Below, piece after piece: positions 1 through 13,894 of a stretch of DNA of 64,000 nt. Position 1 is the first letter of the stretch. Each line of letters opens with the position of its first letter. The translations under genes were made by a program, and so were the position numbers. Source of the DNA: Sphagnum compactum (Eukaryota; Bryophyta; Sphagnopsida; Sphagnales); the NCBI GenBank assembly GCA_965153455.1, contig OZ234494.1, positions 9,672,001 to 9,736,000 on the forward strand, given 5' to 3'. Below the pieces are notes generated by a model. It did not search any database. It saw only the letters and a program-made list of their open reading frames with translations, and had not been told where the DNA came from.

Positions 1-80
1 GAAATTTGCTCTTGTGACTTGACTTCTATATAGGCAAGCATATGAGAATTGTTGGGTAAACTGGAGACAAAACTTTTACC

Positions 81-3000
81 TTAGAGAATGCGGTCTGACT
101 GTGAAGGTAACCTTTTGAAGAAGTTCATGGGCAGAGCAGGCAATGGATCACGAAACCTCGGATGTCGCAATATATACACACCAAGCAGTACTGCAACCAC
201 TTGGAATGGTGTGACATACAGGATAATTGCTGTAACCAAACAAAAGCTTATGAAGATTGCAGTTGCCCTGTACAAACAACAGCAACTGAGTATTACACCA
301 AGCTGGTTGAAATCAGACTTGTGGATCCAATGGAAAAAAAAGCAATGGAATCATCAGAAGAGGATGGAGACGAGGCCTGGGTGATTCAAACTCTCTGACC
401 TTGGGTCTCGCCAACTGAGGAGAGCATGTAGACGTTCTCCCATGGTGGCAAGTTCACCAAGTGCATTCTGGATTCGACCCGCAACACCCCGTAGCCTCTC
501 ATACCTTCTTTTCAACACCTATGCATCACATTCCCAATGAAATAAAAAGTCATCAGATTTATGTGTGCAACCTTGACTCCTTTGCACACACAACCTTGAT
601 AGGTTGATTGGATAAAAAAAGCATGGGTTAAAGATGATGGGGAGTGTGAAGTTTGCTGCTGACCTCTTGAGCTCTACTGGCAGGTACAACATTGAATTCT
701 TCCTCCAGTTCATCCAGATCACCAATGTGCTCACCCTGTGAAAGCTTGGCATCCATGAAGGGAGGAGTTCTGGAACGGAATCGATAGTTCCAAGCTCCAA
801 TCAGGAACATGTATAGAAACATAGTTGGGAGCAAGAGCTCAGGGTACCACACAAGAATCAACAAAAGGATGTGAACAAGAACAGTTGTGACTGGGGATTT
901 CCAGCTGCAAATATCTGAAAACCAGTTCATCACTGCCATAACACCATTGAGCACACCCTGCACACACGCACCCAAAAAACAAAAGGCAGTTATTTTTGCT
1001 GTCAAAAGTTTTTCAGTATATTGAAGGAAGTCATGAAGTTCATAACATACTGTAGCCTGTAGGAATTTTCTAGCTTGAAAGAGAAGCTCACAAATGGGCA
1101 AATGTTTGAGAGCAGCAAGAACAGTTGACAATTGCCCTCCACAGGCAAAATGGAAATGATTTTAGTTCTCAAGTTCAAGGAAGCATATTATATTACCATA
1201 ATACGAAAGTAGTTAGCTTTGCTCCTACGCATACTCCACCGCTCTGCTTCTGTGTCAAGCATAAATTGAACAATCTCTTGCCTCAATGGAGGCTCAGATC
1301 TCATTAGTCTCAAAGCCACTATATTCATTGCTGCAACTCGCAATGTTTCCAACTGCTTTGCATCAAGAGGGTAGAAGTAATGCATTCGGGGTAACTGAGG
1401 CTGCAAGTAAGCTTGCATGAGGTTCAATGTGGAAGCACATGATAGCCGAACAGCCAGCTCCAGCTCTCCCATTTTCTTCACACCGTGGGGTGTGACAACC
1501 AACAATGGATATGCATTGGTATATACACGGTCACTCTCGAGTGTTGACAGACGTATTCGTACTTTGCCAATTGGAAGATCTTTTGCACCCGTTGGCTTAT
1601 CTGGTGTCATGAGATTAAATGTATGGCTGCAGAATCAATTGCAACAGGGTCAGATTTATACTGCACATCCACATATGCAAAGACTCTATCCTAGAAATCT
1701 TCTTATTACTCAAAATCAGACTAATATACTCTAAAAATTGCCATGACATCATAACTTATTGTGCTCCTGATCTCAGCCCATAATAAGACATACCGATTGT
1801 CGAATACACCAACTGTCAGTACAGTGCAAGGATCATCAACCTCCCATGTGTACTGTTCATTCCAGCGAGGATTGAAGCTCTCAAAAATGGTGCGGGTTCG
1901 AATCCACTTTTGCCCATATTTTGCAACACAATAAGCATCCGTACTCCCACGGCTGTCCTTGGTAGCCTTCATTGGGAGTAGGTTATTGGCACCATGGATG
2001 CCCAACTCCAACACACCCAAGCAAGGTCTCCAAAGCCGCTTTGCACTTGGTCGTGTGCTGCTAAGGTAGTTAGATGACTCGTCCATCACATGGTAGCCTC
2101 CATCAAAGCAGAGTCGCAGGTGAATTCGTCCAAGAAATCCACCGCCTTTCCCAGGCTCCTTTTCTAGAATATACCACCTGTTTGGTGCACAAAATATGTG
2201 AACAAGAGAATTTCTTGACATCTCTCATTTGAATGAGAAGTAGCCAATTGCTAGGAAATCTAATGCTTACATATGAAGCTCATCCCAGGCCAAAAGAGAG
2301 GCACCAACAAACATGTCTAAAACAACTAGGAATGGGTGTAGTGTACAGGCAGGCAAAAGAAGAACCTCACCTTGTAGCAACAGGACGTCCATCAATCCGA
2401 CTCTCAATACTGTGAAGTGGAATTCGCACCTGACCCAAAATGTCCTCCTGCAGAACAAAGTCATTTGGTCAACTGATGTGCAATGATGAGGCACATAACC
2501 ACCCATGATTCACAAACACAAAACAACACCTAACAAATAAACTAAAAATATGTTTGTGGACATTGGCCTCCCACTTACTTTGCCACCATTTCTGTCTTCC
2601 ACAAGAATGTGCAACAGATCATCAAAAGGCTCTGAAACGACAAACATCAAGTCTTCATGCCAGAAAGGGCTGGCACTCCTCACTTGAGCAAATTGTGTTC
2701 TCAACGTTTGGTAGGGAGCCACATGTACCTTCACATACTGGACCCAAAAAAAAACCCCACCCTCCAAAACATCAACTTAATACTGATCTTCCGATTCCAA
2801 GCACTCGCTAAACAGTCTACAGCAACAGTCAAAAACCACAAAATAGTTGATGAATTATCACACCCAAAACATTGGGTGAAGCTTCTTTCTAAACATCTGT
2901 CCAGTTTGTTCATCTCTTCAGCTATTGAAGACATGATAAAATTTCACATGCATGATGGAGGACTTAATTCTCCCACCAAAATTGATAACTCATCACATCT

Positions 3001-6000
3001 CTCAAGTGAATCAAAGACACACCGGTTCAGGTAACTGCCCTTTGTCAAATGGAACTAGATCTTGAGCTTCAATGATTGTCACCCGCAAGTACCAAAGCCT
3101 GGGTGACAAGTAAACCTTTGAGCGGAAATAGGGATGGCCACCAGTGTCAGATTGCCAGGCATCAGGAAATGCCTCATCTGCCTGTGTACCCCACCAGATT
3201 GCAATCAAAATGTCTCCTGAAAATGCCCAAAGGAAGGAAGAATTCAGCAACCTTGGGAATGTTAGAATGGTGACAAGCATTCATGAGATTCAATTTCTCC
3301 AGCAGTAATTTTAGACTTGCGGGATTCTTCAGAAAACAAACATATTGTTCCCTTGCAGTTTTCTGCAAATGCATTTGTAACAACGCAGTTCTTGTCACAC
3401 ATATATTGTGGCCCAGGAGTTAAAAGCTCTTGGGGAGTACGTGCATACCTCTTACTCTACCCTTTCCATTTTTGGCCTCCAGTCTATACCACTGTGGGGG
3501 TAATGGGCTTTCAGGAGGCTTCCGTTGTGGAACTTCATGTAAATCAAACATGAGCCCTCCAAGAAAATCATCTGCTGACTCCTTATCCTGCAGAGACAAA
3601 ACACAAAACATGACTCTCATTTGACAAACAACAGAGAAATCGCTTGAACAAGAGAATACTATTCTTGTTCATGTCCTTGTTTCAATCCAAAGTTTGTTTC
3701 ATACTGCTGCACTCTATGTAGATCAGACCCAGTGTATAATTCACATTATGTGTGTAATTTCTCAAGAAGATAGATCATGTGGATAGCATTTGCTACAATT
3801 CAAGGGCACTTTGCAAATCCCAGGGTTGAAACCACATTGTGGGCATACATACTGCTAGATGGTGCACAGAGTTAAGTCCATACAAAACACCTGTTTTCTT
3901 CATCAAGGAATCAAAATCTGGATTGATGATGCCTTGTTGTACATATTTCTGAATTTCCAAAGGGGAAGGAGAAGGAGAGTGAAGGATTAGGTACCGCATC
4001 CCATACTGTAAGTTCGAGTGTTCCTCCATGAATCTTATCTCTCCCCACAGCGAAGACTTCATTCCATTCTGGGTTGAGCTCACCCCTAATAATCCTGCTC
4101 TGTGTTTTGACTGCTCCCACTGTCAACCTCACATACTGTCTCCTCCCACACCCAACATTCAAGACCAAAAAAAAATTTAGTGCGTCTAATGTGTTTGACA
4201 CAAGTAAAAAACACAATGTAGTAGTACTGCACCACCTGCTGCAACAGATGATGAGTTCTTCAATTGGGTACATAATATATGTATATCAAGTGATCAAGAA
4301 AAATTCCATTTCAGGAGGAATTGATAGAAGAAAAAGAAATTGTTCAAGAAAAGTAAATTATTACTTACAGGATCACTCTTTCCATTAGCATCTTTTGCAA
4401 GGAGATCGCGAGCCTTGACCACACGAACAAACAGATAGGTCATTTGCTCAACAAGATCAAAGTGTGTTTTCAAATCCACTGCCTTTCCAAGATCGGGATT
4501 TGTTTCCTTGACTGTGAAATCTGTATCAGGAAGAGTTCTGGGAGTTGGTCTATGAAATTCTGGTTGCTGATCTGCCTTCACTATCCTTCTGATTTGCCTG
4601 ATCCTTTCCCCTCCTCCAGCAACCCAACCTTTTTCCCTTACTACTCCAGCCCCCAGCTCCCTGGTCACAGCTCCAGCATTTTCTCCTCCACCCCCACCTC
4701 CTTTCTCTGCCTCTTTTGGTGCTTCTTTTGGTGTCTCTTTTGGGACCTCTTTGGCAACTTCTTGTACTAATTTTTTCTGTTCCTCCTTGATCTCTTCTTT
4801 GGTCTCTTCTTTGGTCTCCATTTTTTTCTCCTCTTTGACATTCTCAGACTCTTTGATTTCCTTTTTTCTCTCAGGCTCTAATTTGTTCTCAATCCCTTTG
4901 GTCTCTTCTTTTTTCTCCTCCTTTTTTTCTTCTAGTTGCTTCTCCACCTTTTCTTCTTTGGGTTGTGGTGGCGGCGGCGGTGGTGGTGGTGACTCCATTA
5001 TGTGCCAGATCCTCAGCCTGAAGAAAATCACACTGCCAGGTCAATATAGTTCTTGAACACAAATCAAACACAAATCAAGTACAATGCTTGCAATGAAGGT
5101 AATTGATATTCTCGACTTGAATCCTGCTCAATGTCAAGACTTAGAGGCTTAAATTGGGTACTGAAAAGCCAACAAATGCTTCATGAGAATGCACTAGGAC
5201 TGATAAATTCAAGAGGTGCATGGAAACAACAAAGACTTGCATTGAACTGGAGATGACAAGTGATCCAAGGATTCAACAAAAAATGTGGTGTAGAGACTTG
5301 ACAAGGTTTTCAGATGTTTTTGCAACAAAATGTTCATCTAGATTAGATCTAGAAACCAGTTAAATGAACTAAGAACATGGTCCAAGTTGGTAATAGAAGC
5401 CATGCAACTAAAAATCCATGTGCACAGCTGTTTGATTATAGCAATCAATAGAAAACAAATGACCTGGAGTACTGGCAATAATAGTAGAGGGAATCAGAGA
5501 TTCAAAGCATTTTTCTTGAGCAATGATCTTCTGAGAATCAGCTGCAGCAGTTGATCAATATGGGAAGATTGTTCAAGGAGGTGGTGGCAATTACCATTGA
5601 TGGATTATCATCCTTTGGTATTGCAGGAGAAGCTGCATGTGCAAACATGAGCTTGCAGGTCTAGACTCTATAGATCTCAAGTTGGTACTGATCAGTGCTG
5701 GCTCTGCAAATTTTGCACTTGATGGTTAAAAACGAAATGGCAAGAAGCTTGCAGGTGAAGAAAAGTACTAGAATACTCACCCTAAGTCGCCTTTGATGTT
5801 AGAGAAGAGACCTCGTTTCTGCAATGGATACCATCTCACATCGCCTGGAGCACCGGGCATGAAGCTCAAAGGAACGACCACCCTTCCTAGAAAGCTGCTT
5901 CTTCTGCCGGTACCACTCTTTCGCTCATTCTGCACGTTGATCTCCAAGTCTCCGGGCATTGATGGATCTATTATGAGAAACTCAAACTGCGCAACGTTCA

Positions 6001-6835
6001 CAGCATACTTTCAAGCTCTCGATCTATTTGCAGCTAATGAATACGATCATGACGCCGCTAACACGACGCTCAAGTCTCAGACAAAATTGCTGCAGAGGAC
6101 TGACTTCAACATTGCAAGCATTTCGTGAAACAAATGCAGCAGAGGATCTAGCTAGTACAGTGGAAATCCATGAGGAGCATCATCAATATCTGATCAGTTC
6201 TCTCACCTTTTCATTCCATGCGGGATCGAGATCTTTCGGCATCACTCTCGTCCTCTTCCGTTGGTCGCCATAGTCGAGCTGCACAGGCAACAAAAAATTC
6301 TCCAAGTTAATATTACGGTGACGGCTGTTAGCATGAAGTCTTTGTGCACTTGAGGATCTGCAGCTCATGAGTCGCAGCAGTACCGATCATCGTCTAGTAG
6401 CAGAAGCTGTCTGATTGCAGAAGAAGAAGACCACAGTAAAACGCGACGAATTCGAAATGTAGAATTGTGGAACACAACACGACTGACTTCCTTCATCATC
6501 TACACTTAGATCTTCAAATTCCTCGCTGCACTTTGAGCTACAACTTCAGTATCATGACCAGTAGCAAAAACAACACTAGTCTGGACACTTTCCATGGTCT
6601 GGACACTTTCCAAAACCATTCTATCCATGGCTTCTTAATACAACAACAACGACAACGACAACGACAACAATAACAACAACAACAACAACGAGGAGTAGCA
6701 TCTGAAGCAATTCACAAATACAGATGAGACGAAACTCACAACACAATAAGCATTGGACGAGCCTTCTCCATCCTTGGGCATTAGACCTCTTGCAGACGTA
6801 ACCTCCACGACAAGTTTCCGTTCTACAGCCATCAT
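81..6835 (-). CDS. MCTP: multiple C2 domain and transmembrane region protein (QUIRKY/FTIP family), 14 exons
   Basis: MCTPs are ER-anchored tethers, many at plasmodesmata, whose C2 domains bind plasma-membrane lipid. Exons in transcript order: 6835-6740, 6278-6207, 5986-5781, 5017-4369, 4135-3995, 3587-3449, 3216-3023, 2737-2579, 2447-2371, 2177-1794, 1626-1197, 957-664, 518-400, 267-81. All introns are GT-AG; the sum is 3147 nt, 1048 aa, the usual family length. C2A is about residues 1-125, a Pro8 plus Glu/Lys-rich linker 131-270, C2B from 313, C2C from 475, C2D from 630. The C-terminal PRT_C region has hydrophobic segments near 872-905 and 988-1021, with YVTPFQVVA and LRHPRFR motifs. The start is the first of two Met codons; an in-frame TGA lies 6 nt upstream. 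The intron before exon 11 uses the ctgcag at 1627-1632; the AG nearer the conserved block would give a stop. The subfamily cannot be assigned. Confidence 0.95.
6279..6739 (-). repeat. Intron 1 of the MCTP gene with a CAA/CGA trinucleotide run
   Basis: This 461-bp intron lies between the first two C2A exons. It contains a (CAA)n-type run on the plus strand at about 6641-6690, interspersed with CGA triplets. The run makes short artefactual Val/Leu-rich frames on the minus strand. No other feature was seen in the intron. Confidence 0.7.
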
Positions 6836-7145
6836 TTCTCAATCCTACAAACACCACACAGCTGCTGCACCCTCCTGCTACTTACTTCCCTTACTTACTC
6901 GTTCAGGAATCCCAAATTTCTTTTGTAACAAACCAAAACTCTAATCTACCCAAAACAAAAACAGAAAATCTGCAGACCCTTTCTTTTGATTGCATATCCC
7001 AACACAAAAGCTCAAAAAATCATTCAGACTCTACTTCTGCCCCCACTCTACTTCCACCAAAACTCCCCACACACCATACTACAAATCTCCTCCTCCTCCT
7101 CTTCTTCTTCTCGTCCTCCTCTCTCTCTCTCTCTCTGTTCTGTCT
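6836..7145 (-). promoter_or_regulatory. Upstream region / 5' UTR of the MCTP gene with a GA-rich tract
   Basis: The 300 bp upstream of the MCTP start is pyrimidine-rich on the plus strand, with CTC/CTT triplets running into (CT)n at about 7085-7137. On the gene's strand this is a (GA)n tract, a common feature of plant 5' UTRs and core promoters. No clear TATA box was seen, and the transcription start cannot be placed. Confidence 0.4.
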
Positions 7146-7450
7146 CTCGTGCAGGCCGCTGTACACAGCGAGAATGCACTGCACATGGCGCTGCAATGGT
7201 ACCACACAACGGACCTGACATTGTGTACGTACGTATTTTGAGGTATGTATGTATTATGTATGTATTAATGTAGAGGGTACATAGGCAGGATTATGTATAC
7301 AGAGAGAATGCACTGCACATGCTCTGTAAATAGTATCACATGAATGACTTGGCATTGTGGACGTTGGTATTTTTAAGCATGTGAGTATGTATGTAGAATG
7401 TATATTTGAAGTATATTTGTATGTATGTATGTATGTGTGTAGACAGTACC
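7146..7450. repeat. Diverged tandem duplication with GTAT runs
   Basis: Two copies of a roughly 145-bp unit lie side by side, at about 7150-7280 and 7296-7450. Both carry AGAATGCACTGCACATG followed by a GTATGTATGT-rich stretch and a GTAC-containing end. They lie just upstream of the MCTP promoter. No coding sequence is apparent. Confidence 0.6.
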
Positions 7451-7494
7451 AGTAAAGGGTATTTGAAGTTTTTTTTGTTGTTGTTTTAGAAACC

Positions 7495-7870
7495 TCACTT
7501 GGATGGCGATTGATGAATTAACGTAGAAGGATGAAGAAGAGGAGAAAAGTATGAATGAACTTTGTCAAAGGTTTTGAAGGAAATTGAATCATTATTTGTG
7601 CTGCTTTGTGAATTTTTCGTGCCCACTATAAAAAATTCTGGAAGAAGGAAGTATGAATGAATGGAAGTGGAAGAAGACAAAAAATAAAGTGGGAATGAAA
7701 TTTGTCCAAACTTTTGGCCAAAATTGAAACTATACTTGTGTTAGCTTTATGAATTCTTTGTACCAGAAACATACTTGTGGCAGAAAGGAGAAGAAGAGGA
7801 GGAAAAGTATTAATGAATTGTGTGTTTCGGATATAACTCAAATCATACTTGTGCTATTTCGTGACTTTTC
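7495..7870. repeat. Three diverged tandem copies of a unit of about 120-150 bp
   Basis: Three successive segments share the order GAAGAAG-rich, AAGTATGAATGAA, an AACTTTGTC-like block, then ATACTTGTGCT and a TTTGTGAATT-type end. They begin near 7500, 7630 and 7770. The copies are clearly diverged. No gene was seen. Confidence 0.5.
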
Positions 7871-9749
7871 TTTTGGGTGTAAAACTGAACTTTTTCAAAG
7901 AGACAGATAATGCAACATATAACCTAAACCCAACCCAACTAGAAGTTTTATTGGTACCTATGGAGTCTGAATTTGCTTGTCATGTTGATTTGGTGCATTA
8001 TAGAGACTCACATTACACATATGGGTGTGTGTAGAAATAAAATTGTTCTTTGTCCACACTCTTCCCTATGTGTCACTAGTCGTTGATAAGAGTGAGAAGT
8101 CTGTTCAAAGATGTGAGTGAGAAAAAGTCATCATCATGGGCACCACTCACTCTGATCGACCAACAGCCAAATTTTCTGACCCAATATCTTTTAAGGAACC
8201 AAAAAAAAAAAAAAAAAACTGGATTGTGAATGGAGAGACACTTAGTAGAGGAATCTATGCACTTTGTGAACTTGTCCCTGCCCTTTTTTGTGTCCACAAA
8301 CTGGTGACCAATGTTATTGTTTAAGAGTGTTTCAAAGTAGGCTAGATTTTGGATAAATTATCTAGCCTACTTTTCACAAACTTGTTGGTGATCAATTTTG
8401 TTTTGAGTATTGGGGGGTGTAGTTTGAGAATTGAACTTTTGCAAACTTCTTCTTGTGGGTCCAGATGCCAATATGATTTCTTGGGATAGGCTCCACCGCC
8501 CTCCTTGTCTTTAAATGGCTTTAACATAGCTATGCACCATAAAGAGAGATTCCACGTTTCAAATAGTCTTCAATCTTCAAATAATCTACAATCCTTTGTC
8601 GCAAATCCAACACTCTCGAAGGTAGTCCATGCATGCAAAATAGAGAATCTCCACATAGAACTCTGTCATCCGGGCTAAGAAATCATTTTTAAGTGCACAA
8701 ATGATGACAACGTAACAACAGATCACAGTGTTTTTGTATTTTTCTAAAGGTAGAAAATACATTACATACACAAGACCAAATTCGACAGCCAAAGTTGAGA
8801 TTTCTTGCATCTTGGGACTCCCCAACATAATTGTCTTATGGTGCCTTCAAAACTGTAGCTGTGGAAGTTTGACCCATTCCCAGAGATTTTTTTTTATTTC
8901 CTTTTGGTGGAAGGGGTAAGGAGAGGAAGCCTCTAGTAGAACTTAATTTGTTAAGAGGAAAATATTGTAGATGAAAATAAACCGACACTGAACAGCTCTT
9001 GTGGAACATGTGAGAAGCTCATCCAAAGAAGAAGGAAGCCGTTGTTTCTTCTGGTACATCAATTTGATCAGAGGAAATTTGTAGATGAAAGGTACAGACA
9101 ATTCCAGTATTTTCTGCACAATTCCGGTGTTTTTCTCCTCGTTTTCACATCAGTGCAAGCCATTAGAAAAACAGAATGTTTTGGTGAAAATTCCCAATGT
9201 CTTTTGCAGGTATTCTTATTTTGTTCCTTGTGGATCAAGCTGAAATGTAAAGGGTGAAAAACCAATTCATTAGAAGTAGCAGAAACTGGAGCAGATCTGC
9301 CCAGAGTGCTAGCAGAATGGACGGCTGCAGGCAAGGAAGATGTTGTGTTACATATTGACGCAGTCATTGTGTCCAACAGGGTCTATTTTCTGCACATCAA
9401 GGATCCTTCATGGATCCGGTCATTTTGTTCCGTTTGAAATTTCCTGAATTTTTTTTAGAAAATCAATGTCAGCTTTTGGGTGGTTTTTTTCCCCTCTTCC
9501 TAGACCTGTCTCCTCTCCGTATTCCTTTGTTCAAAAATTCTTGCATTCTTAACCTCTATCATTGATTCCTCATGGCTTTCAAATTTGGCCGTTTCAGGCT
9601 TGGTATCCAATAAAGACCCATTCTTAGCATACGGATGGTTTGGAATGTAGAGTTGCATCTTGATCAGTGTTGAGGAGGTGCTCACTTTGGAGGGCAAGAA
9701 TCAGCAGTTCCTTTTCCAATTGGAGAACCTGGACCTGAACCCCCAAAAA
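7871..9749. other. Spacer without recognisable gene
   Basis: AT-rich DNA with no ORF above background. A homopolymer run of A lies at about 8199-8218. Nothing else was recognised. Confidence 0.5.
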
Positions 9750-10620
9750 AGATCTTGATGAGTAGGATTTAATCAAATTTATTTGGTAAGATTTGGATTT
9801 AGAATGTGGAAGATATTGACTTTTAAGTGATTTCTGCTGCTGAAAATTCAAATAAATTCCAAAAACCCAGGTTTTGGAAGGAAAAATCAGTTGAGAATGT
9901 GATAACACTTAAATGTCTACCACTCAATTCAAGTAGAAGGAATTGTGATGTGCCTTTTGTGTTGCTGGAAAGATCTTGCAAGGGGACATAATTATAACTG
10001 GCAAAATAATGTCATATGTTGTGTCCACCTTACATTATAATGAGTTCACACTTTGGCCAAGGGCACAAGCCACACTAGTTTATCTATGAAGGAAGGTAAG
10101 TTTGTTTGTTTTGTTTTGTTTGTATTTATGAGATCTATCAAACCAAGATGTTTCAAATTGTGTTCTTGGTCTCTTTGGAAAGCTCTCAAGGAGGAGGGGT
10201 GCATGGGCTTGGTTTCATGGCGTTTGGACTTATGGTGTAGAAGTTCTTAAATATTGAATGATTTTTTCACTGAAAATTAAATTAAATGGTAGTTGAAAAT
10301 TTCGGAGGAATTGGAAAATTCCTTTGATGTTATTGGAAAGATCTTGCTGAGAAGATTTAATGGAATTTATTTGGTAAGATTTGGATTCAGAATGTGGGAG
10401 ATATTGATTTTTTAGTGATTTTTACCATTGAAAATTCAAATAAATTCCAAAAAACCAGGTTTTGGAAAGAAAAATCAGTTGAAAACGTTGTATCACGAGG
10501 GCCAATGGCACAAGCCAAACTAGTAATAATGAAATTGAAGGGTCATCTATTTACAATTGTTACGAATTGGAATCCTTATTTGTGATTTGAGATTTGGAAA
10601 GCTTTAGGAAGGTGAAATCA
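9750..10620. repeat. Diverged direct duplication, offset about 590 bp
   Basis: The stretch 9765-9905 reappears at about 10360-10495. Both copies share ATTTATTTGGTAAGATTTGG, AAATTCAAATAAATTCCAAA and GGAAAAATCAGTTGA-type blocks. Each is followed by a GGCACAAGCCA-containing piece (near 10060 and 10507). This looks like an old tandem duplication of non-coding or transposon-derived DNA. Confidence 0.6.
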
Positions 10621-12590
10621 CATTCAAGGTCTGGGCCAAGACATCATAAACATTTTTAAAAACTAAGGATGAGGTACAATGTTTTTTATCCTCCCCAACT
10701 ATCAAACCTCTATCATTGTGTTATTTTGTGCTTGGATTGTATTCAAGAAAGTAGCTCCATTCTTTTCACAAAGTTCTAATTGTATTGTAAAAGTTAGCAC
10801 ACCTTTTTGTTGTTGCTAACAATTAGATAGGGCTTTATAAGCAAACACAATAACCCTTTGCCATCCTTGAAAGAAATGGTACATAAATTGTCCATTAACA
10901 CTTGGTGATTTGAACTAGTTGAATCCCAATAACAAAACTCACATGTGTAATCAATTGTCTTCTTGATTTTCATATATAATTTACCCATATTTTTTGTGAA
11001 ATAATTTTGCAAGAAAAGCTTTTGAAAAAAAATGTCACCAAAAGCATATACATGGCATAAGCTTGGCAAACCCTAATTCTTTCTTTGTGCTCATGGGTTT
11101 ATCCGAACAACATTAAATCAAAGATTTGATCTATTGTGATGTTTGTTCAAGGGGCAAAAGTTGTATGCTTTAGGTTTAAACCCTAGCTCCAAGTTGAGGA
11201 TTCTCCTTAATCAAACACTTGTAATATAATGATCAAGGATTATTATTTTTTAAAGGGGGGGGCTCTCACAAAACCTTGTATTTGCCTTTAATTGAAAGCT
11301 TTAAGTCAATTCAACCAAGTTCACATTAGTTGTCGGAGATTCCAATAAGGGAGAACATGCATGAGTCTACCATTAATAATTCTTAATTAACACCTTTGTT
11401 CAACATTTTCCTTATCATGGTGCAGACCTCAACAAGAGTAGCACAAAATAATGAAGAAGAAGAAAGTAGTAGAACACAAGATGCAAGTTCTTCTCATCAA
11501 TTGATTAATGAAAAGAAGCAAGACATCACTCCCATGTTGCAAGATCCTTTTATCACCTCCCTTGGTGATTATGTTAATTGTGCATTTTCAAGTTTGCAGC
11601 AATGACAAATAGAAGGTTGAAATTGTTTGATTTTCCTTCTGTATTTGGATTCCTTCAATTTCCTTTGGTTTTGGACTTTAATTTCCCAAGTTGTATTGCA
11701 TTTCTATCATTGACAATGAAAGTTTCTTGATGAATTTTCTCAAAATTTTCCTTGGTTGGGTTGAAACATGTTAAGACAATTTCATCAAGAGTTAAGTTAT
11801 TTTTCAAGTATTAAAATTTCACACTTAAAATAATTGATTTTATGGTAAGTGGTTTGTAATATTTTCCTTGGGATGAATACCACATGGAATAGATTTAGAA
11901 TATGATATCTACACAAAAGGGAGTGCAAGAAAAGCAACCTAGCCACCATCAATTCATAGGTTGTTGGAGTTTTGTAATTTTTGTTTCTAATAAAATGAAT
12001 CACATGTTGTAATTGGAAGGTTCAAGTTTTGCAATGCTTTGTGGCTATAAGGTTTGACTTTAAGCCCAACTTTTTTTAATGTTCTTGCAATGGTTTATTC
12101 AAAATAAATAAGTTGAATTACTTTTGCGATGTTTTGCACATTCTTGGATTTATGACAAGACAAGATTCTTTGATCTATAACAAATGCAAATTCTTGGATC
12201 TAAGACAAGTCATCATGGAGGTGACTTTAGTTTTTATGAATTGTGCATGGCCAATAATTAGTTAAACTTTGGGTCATGATCTTTTCACACCTATTTTAAA
12301 TGATTAATCATATTCACTTTGATGTTGTGTTTTGGCATTTCATGTCATCTTCCAACCTACCATCCTCATTTGAATGTTTGAAAGACCTAACTTCAAGCTT
12401 AGGTTCAAAAACTTAAATTCCATTTTACAATAGAAAAATCTAAAACCTCACATTATTTTATTTTAGTACATCCGACCATGTCAAAACCTAAATATAATTT
12501 ATCATGTTGAAATTGGTGTGCAAACATTATTTTGAATATAGCAAAAACACAAATTAAAGATTTTAAAAACCATTTACTTTGTAGAAGGGA

Positions 12591-12633
<43 letters not shown>

Positions 12634-13890
12634 GTAATTGGATCCAAAATTACAAGACTAGAGTAATAATAAACAAAACATTGATTGGGGTTTTGATATC
12701 AATATTTTTGTAACAACAAGAAAAATATTGATTGGCAAGGTGTTAGTTTGCTTGAGGAAACCAAATTTTAACATGCATTTTAGGTATTTTGGAATACCAA
12801 CAAGTACTAAAATTTACCAAAATCACAATTGGGTATAGTTACACTAACATGAGCCACATCAAGTGTACCATGTGCTTAGATTTTCATGTTTAGAAGTTAC
12901 AATTTAATTTGGTGTTGAAAGTATAAGATTTTTTATATAGTAAGGTTCATAACATATCATTGGAGCATCTGAATTAATCTAAAAAATATCCAATGAATGA
13001 AATACTTTCAAAAACATTCATTAAACATTATAACATGTGTTAAAGGAGTAGTTACTTACGATAATTATTAGTTAGTATATTTTTATTTACTTCAATTATT
13101 ATTTTAATAATTACTAGCTAGATTACATAGTTTTTATCACCATTTGAATTTGAATAGAATATAGGATTGTTTTTGTGAAGGAATATATTTTGGAAGAATA
13201 GGAAGAAATGAAGACCATGGCATCATTGTAGAACATGGAGCTTTAATGGAGTATGAAAGAAATATACTTCGAATTTTGGAAAAACTTTGTTTCCATGGTT
13301 AGAATTTGTTGTTTTAGTGTTTTTATCATACTTTCATTATTGGATTTTAATTCTGAAACTAGTTCTAAGTAAATCTGAATGAGTAGACTTTGTTAGTATT
13401 AGTTTTATTGCATTTTAGTCTAGATTTTAGACCAAAAAGATAGGATTAAAGATTTTGTATTTACCATTTGGTGACCATCCCAGGGTCTAAATATAAAGTG
13501 AATTTCAGAATGTTGTTTATGTCTTGCTGTTGAATTTTTTATTTCTATAAATAGATAGTGAACTTTAATTTTGTTTTCTACATTTTTTTTCAAATCTTGA
13601 TCATAATTTTTTTGTTCAGGAAGTAGATCTAAGTAGAATAATTAATTGTAAGGATTTTGTTTTAATGCAAAAGTTTGTTCAAATTTGAATTAAGATGTGG
13701 GAAATGGAAAATATAATTATAATTAGAAGTCTAAAGAGACAATTAGAGCAGGTTGTATTGTATGAACAAGTGGAAAATGGCATTGCCATTAGCAACAATT
13801 TGAGTGTAGATTAGGTAGATTAGTGGTTTAAAACACCTAAAGAGTTTCTTGGACAGAATAGAAACATTTGTAGATAGAAGAGAGACCTAT
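10621..13890. other. AT-rich spacer without recognisable gene
   Basis: No supported coding region on either strand. The stretch holds a short G8 tract near 11257 and the TA microsatellite listed separately. Confidence 0.5.
12593..12629. repeat. (TA)n microsatellite
   Basis: An uninterrupted TA dinucleotide run of about 18 repeats in AT-rich spacer. Confidence 0.95.
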
Positions 13891-13894
13891 AGGC

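Noticed and set aside
1895-1905. GGTTCGAATCC, a tRNA B-box-like word
   Set aside because: It lies inside the C2D coding exon of the MCTP gene; no A box or cloverleaf surrounds it.
4751-5056. Long Ser/Phe-rich plus-strand frame
   Set aside because: It is the antisense shadow of the Glu/Lys/Pro linker exon of the MCTP gene.
6621-6720. Val/Leu-rich frame at the MCTP 5' end
   Set aside because: It is translation of the CAA-type run in intron 1 beyond the GTGAGT donor.
8074-8095. Possible third CACTA terminus (CACTAGTCG)
   Set aside because: No partner end or matching 3-bp duplication was found, and no subterminal repeat cluster.
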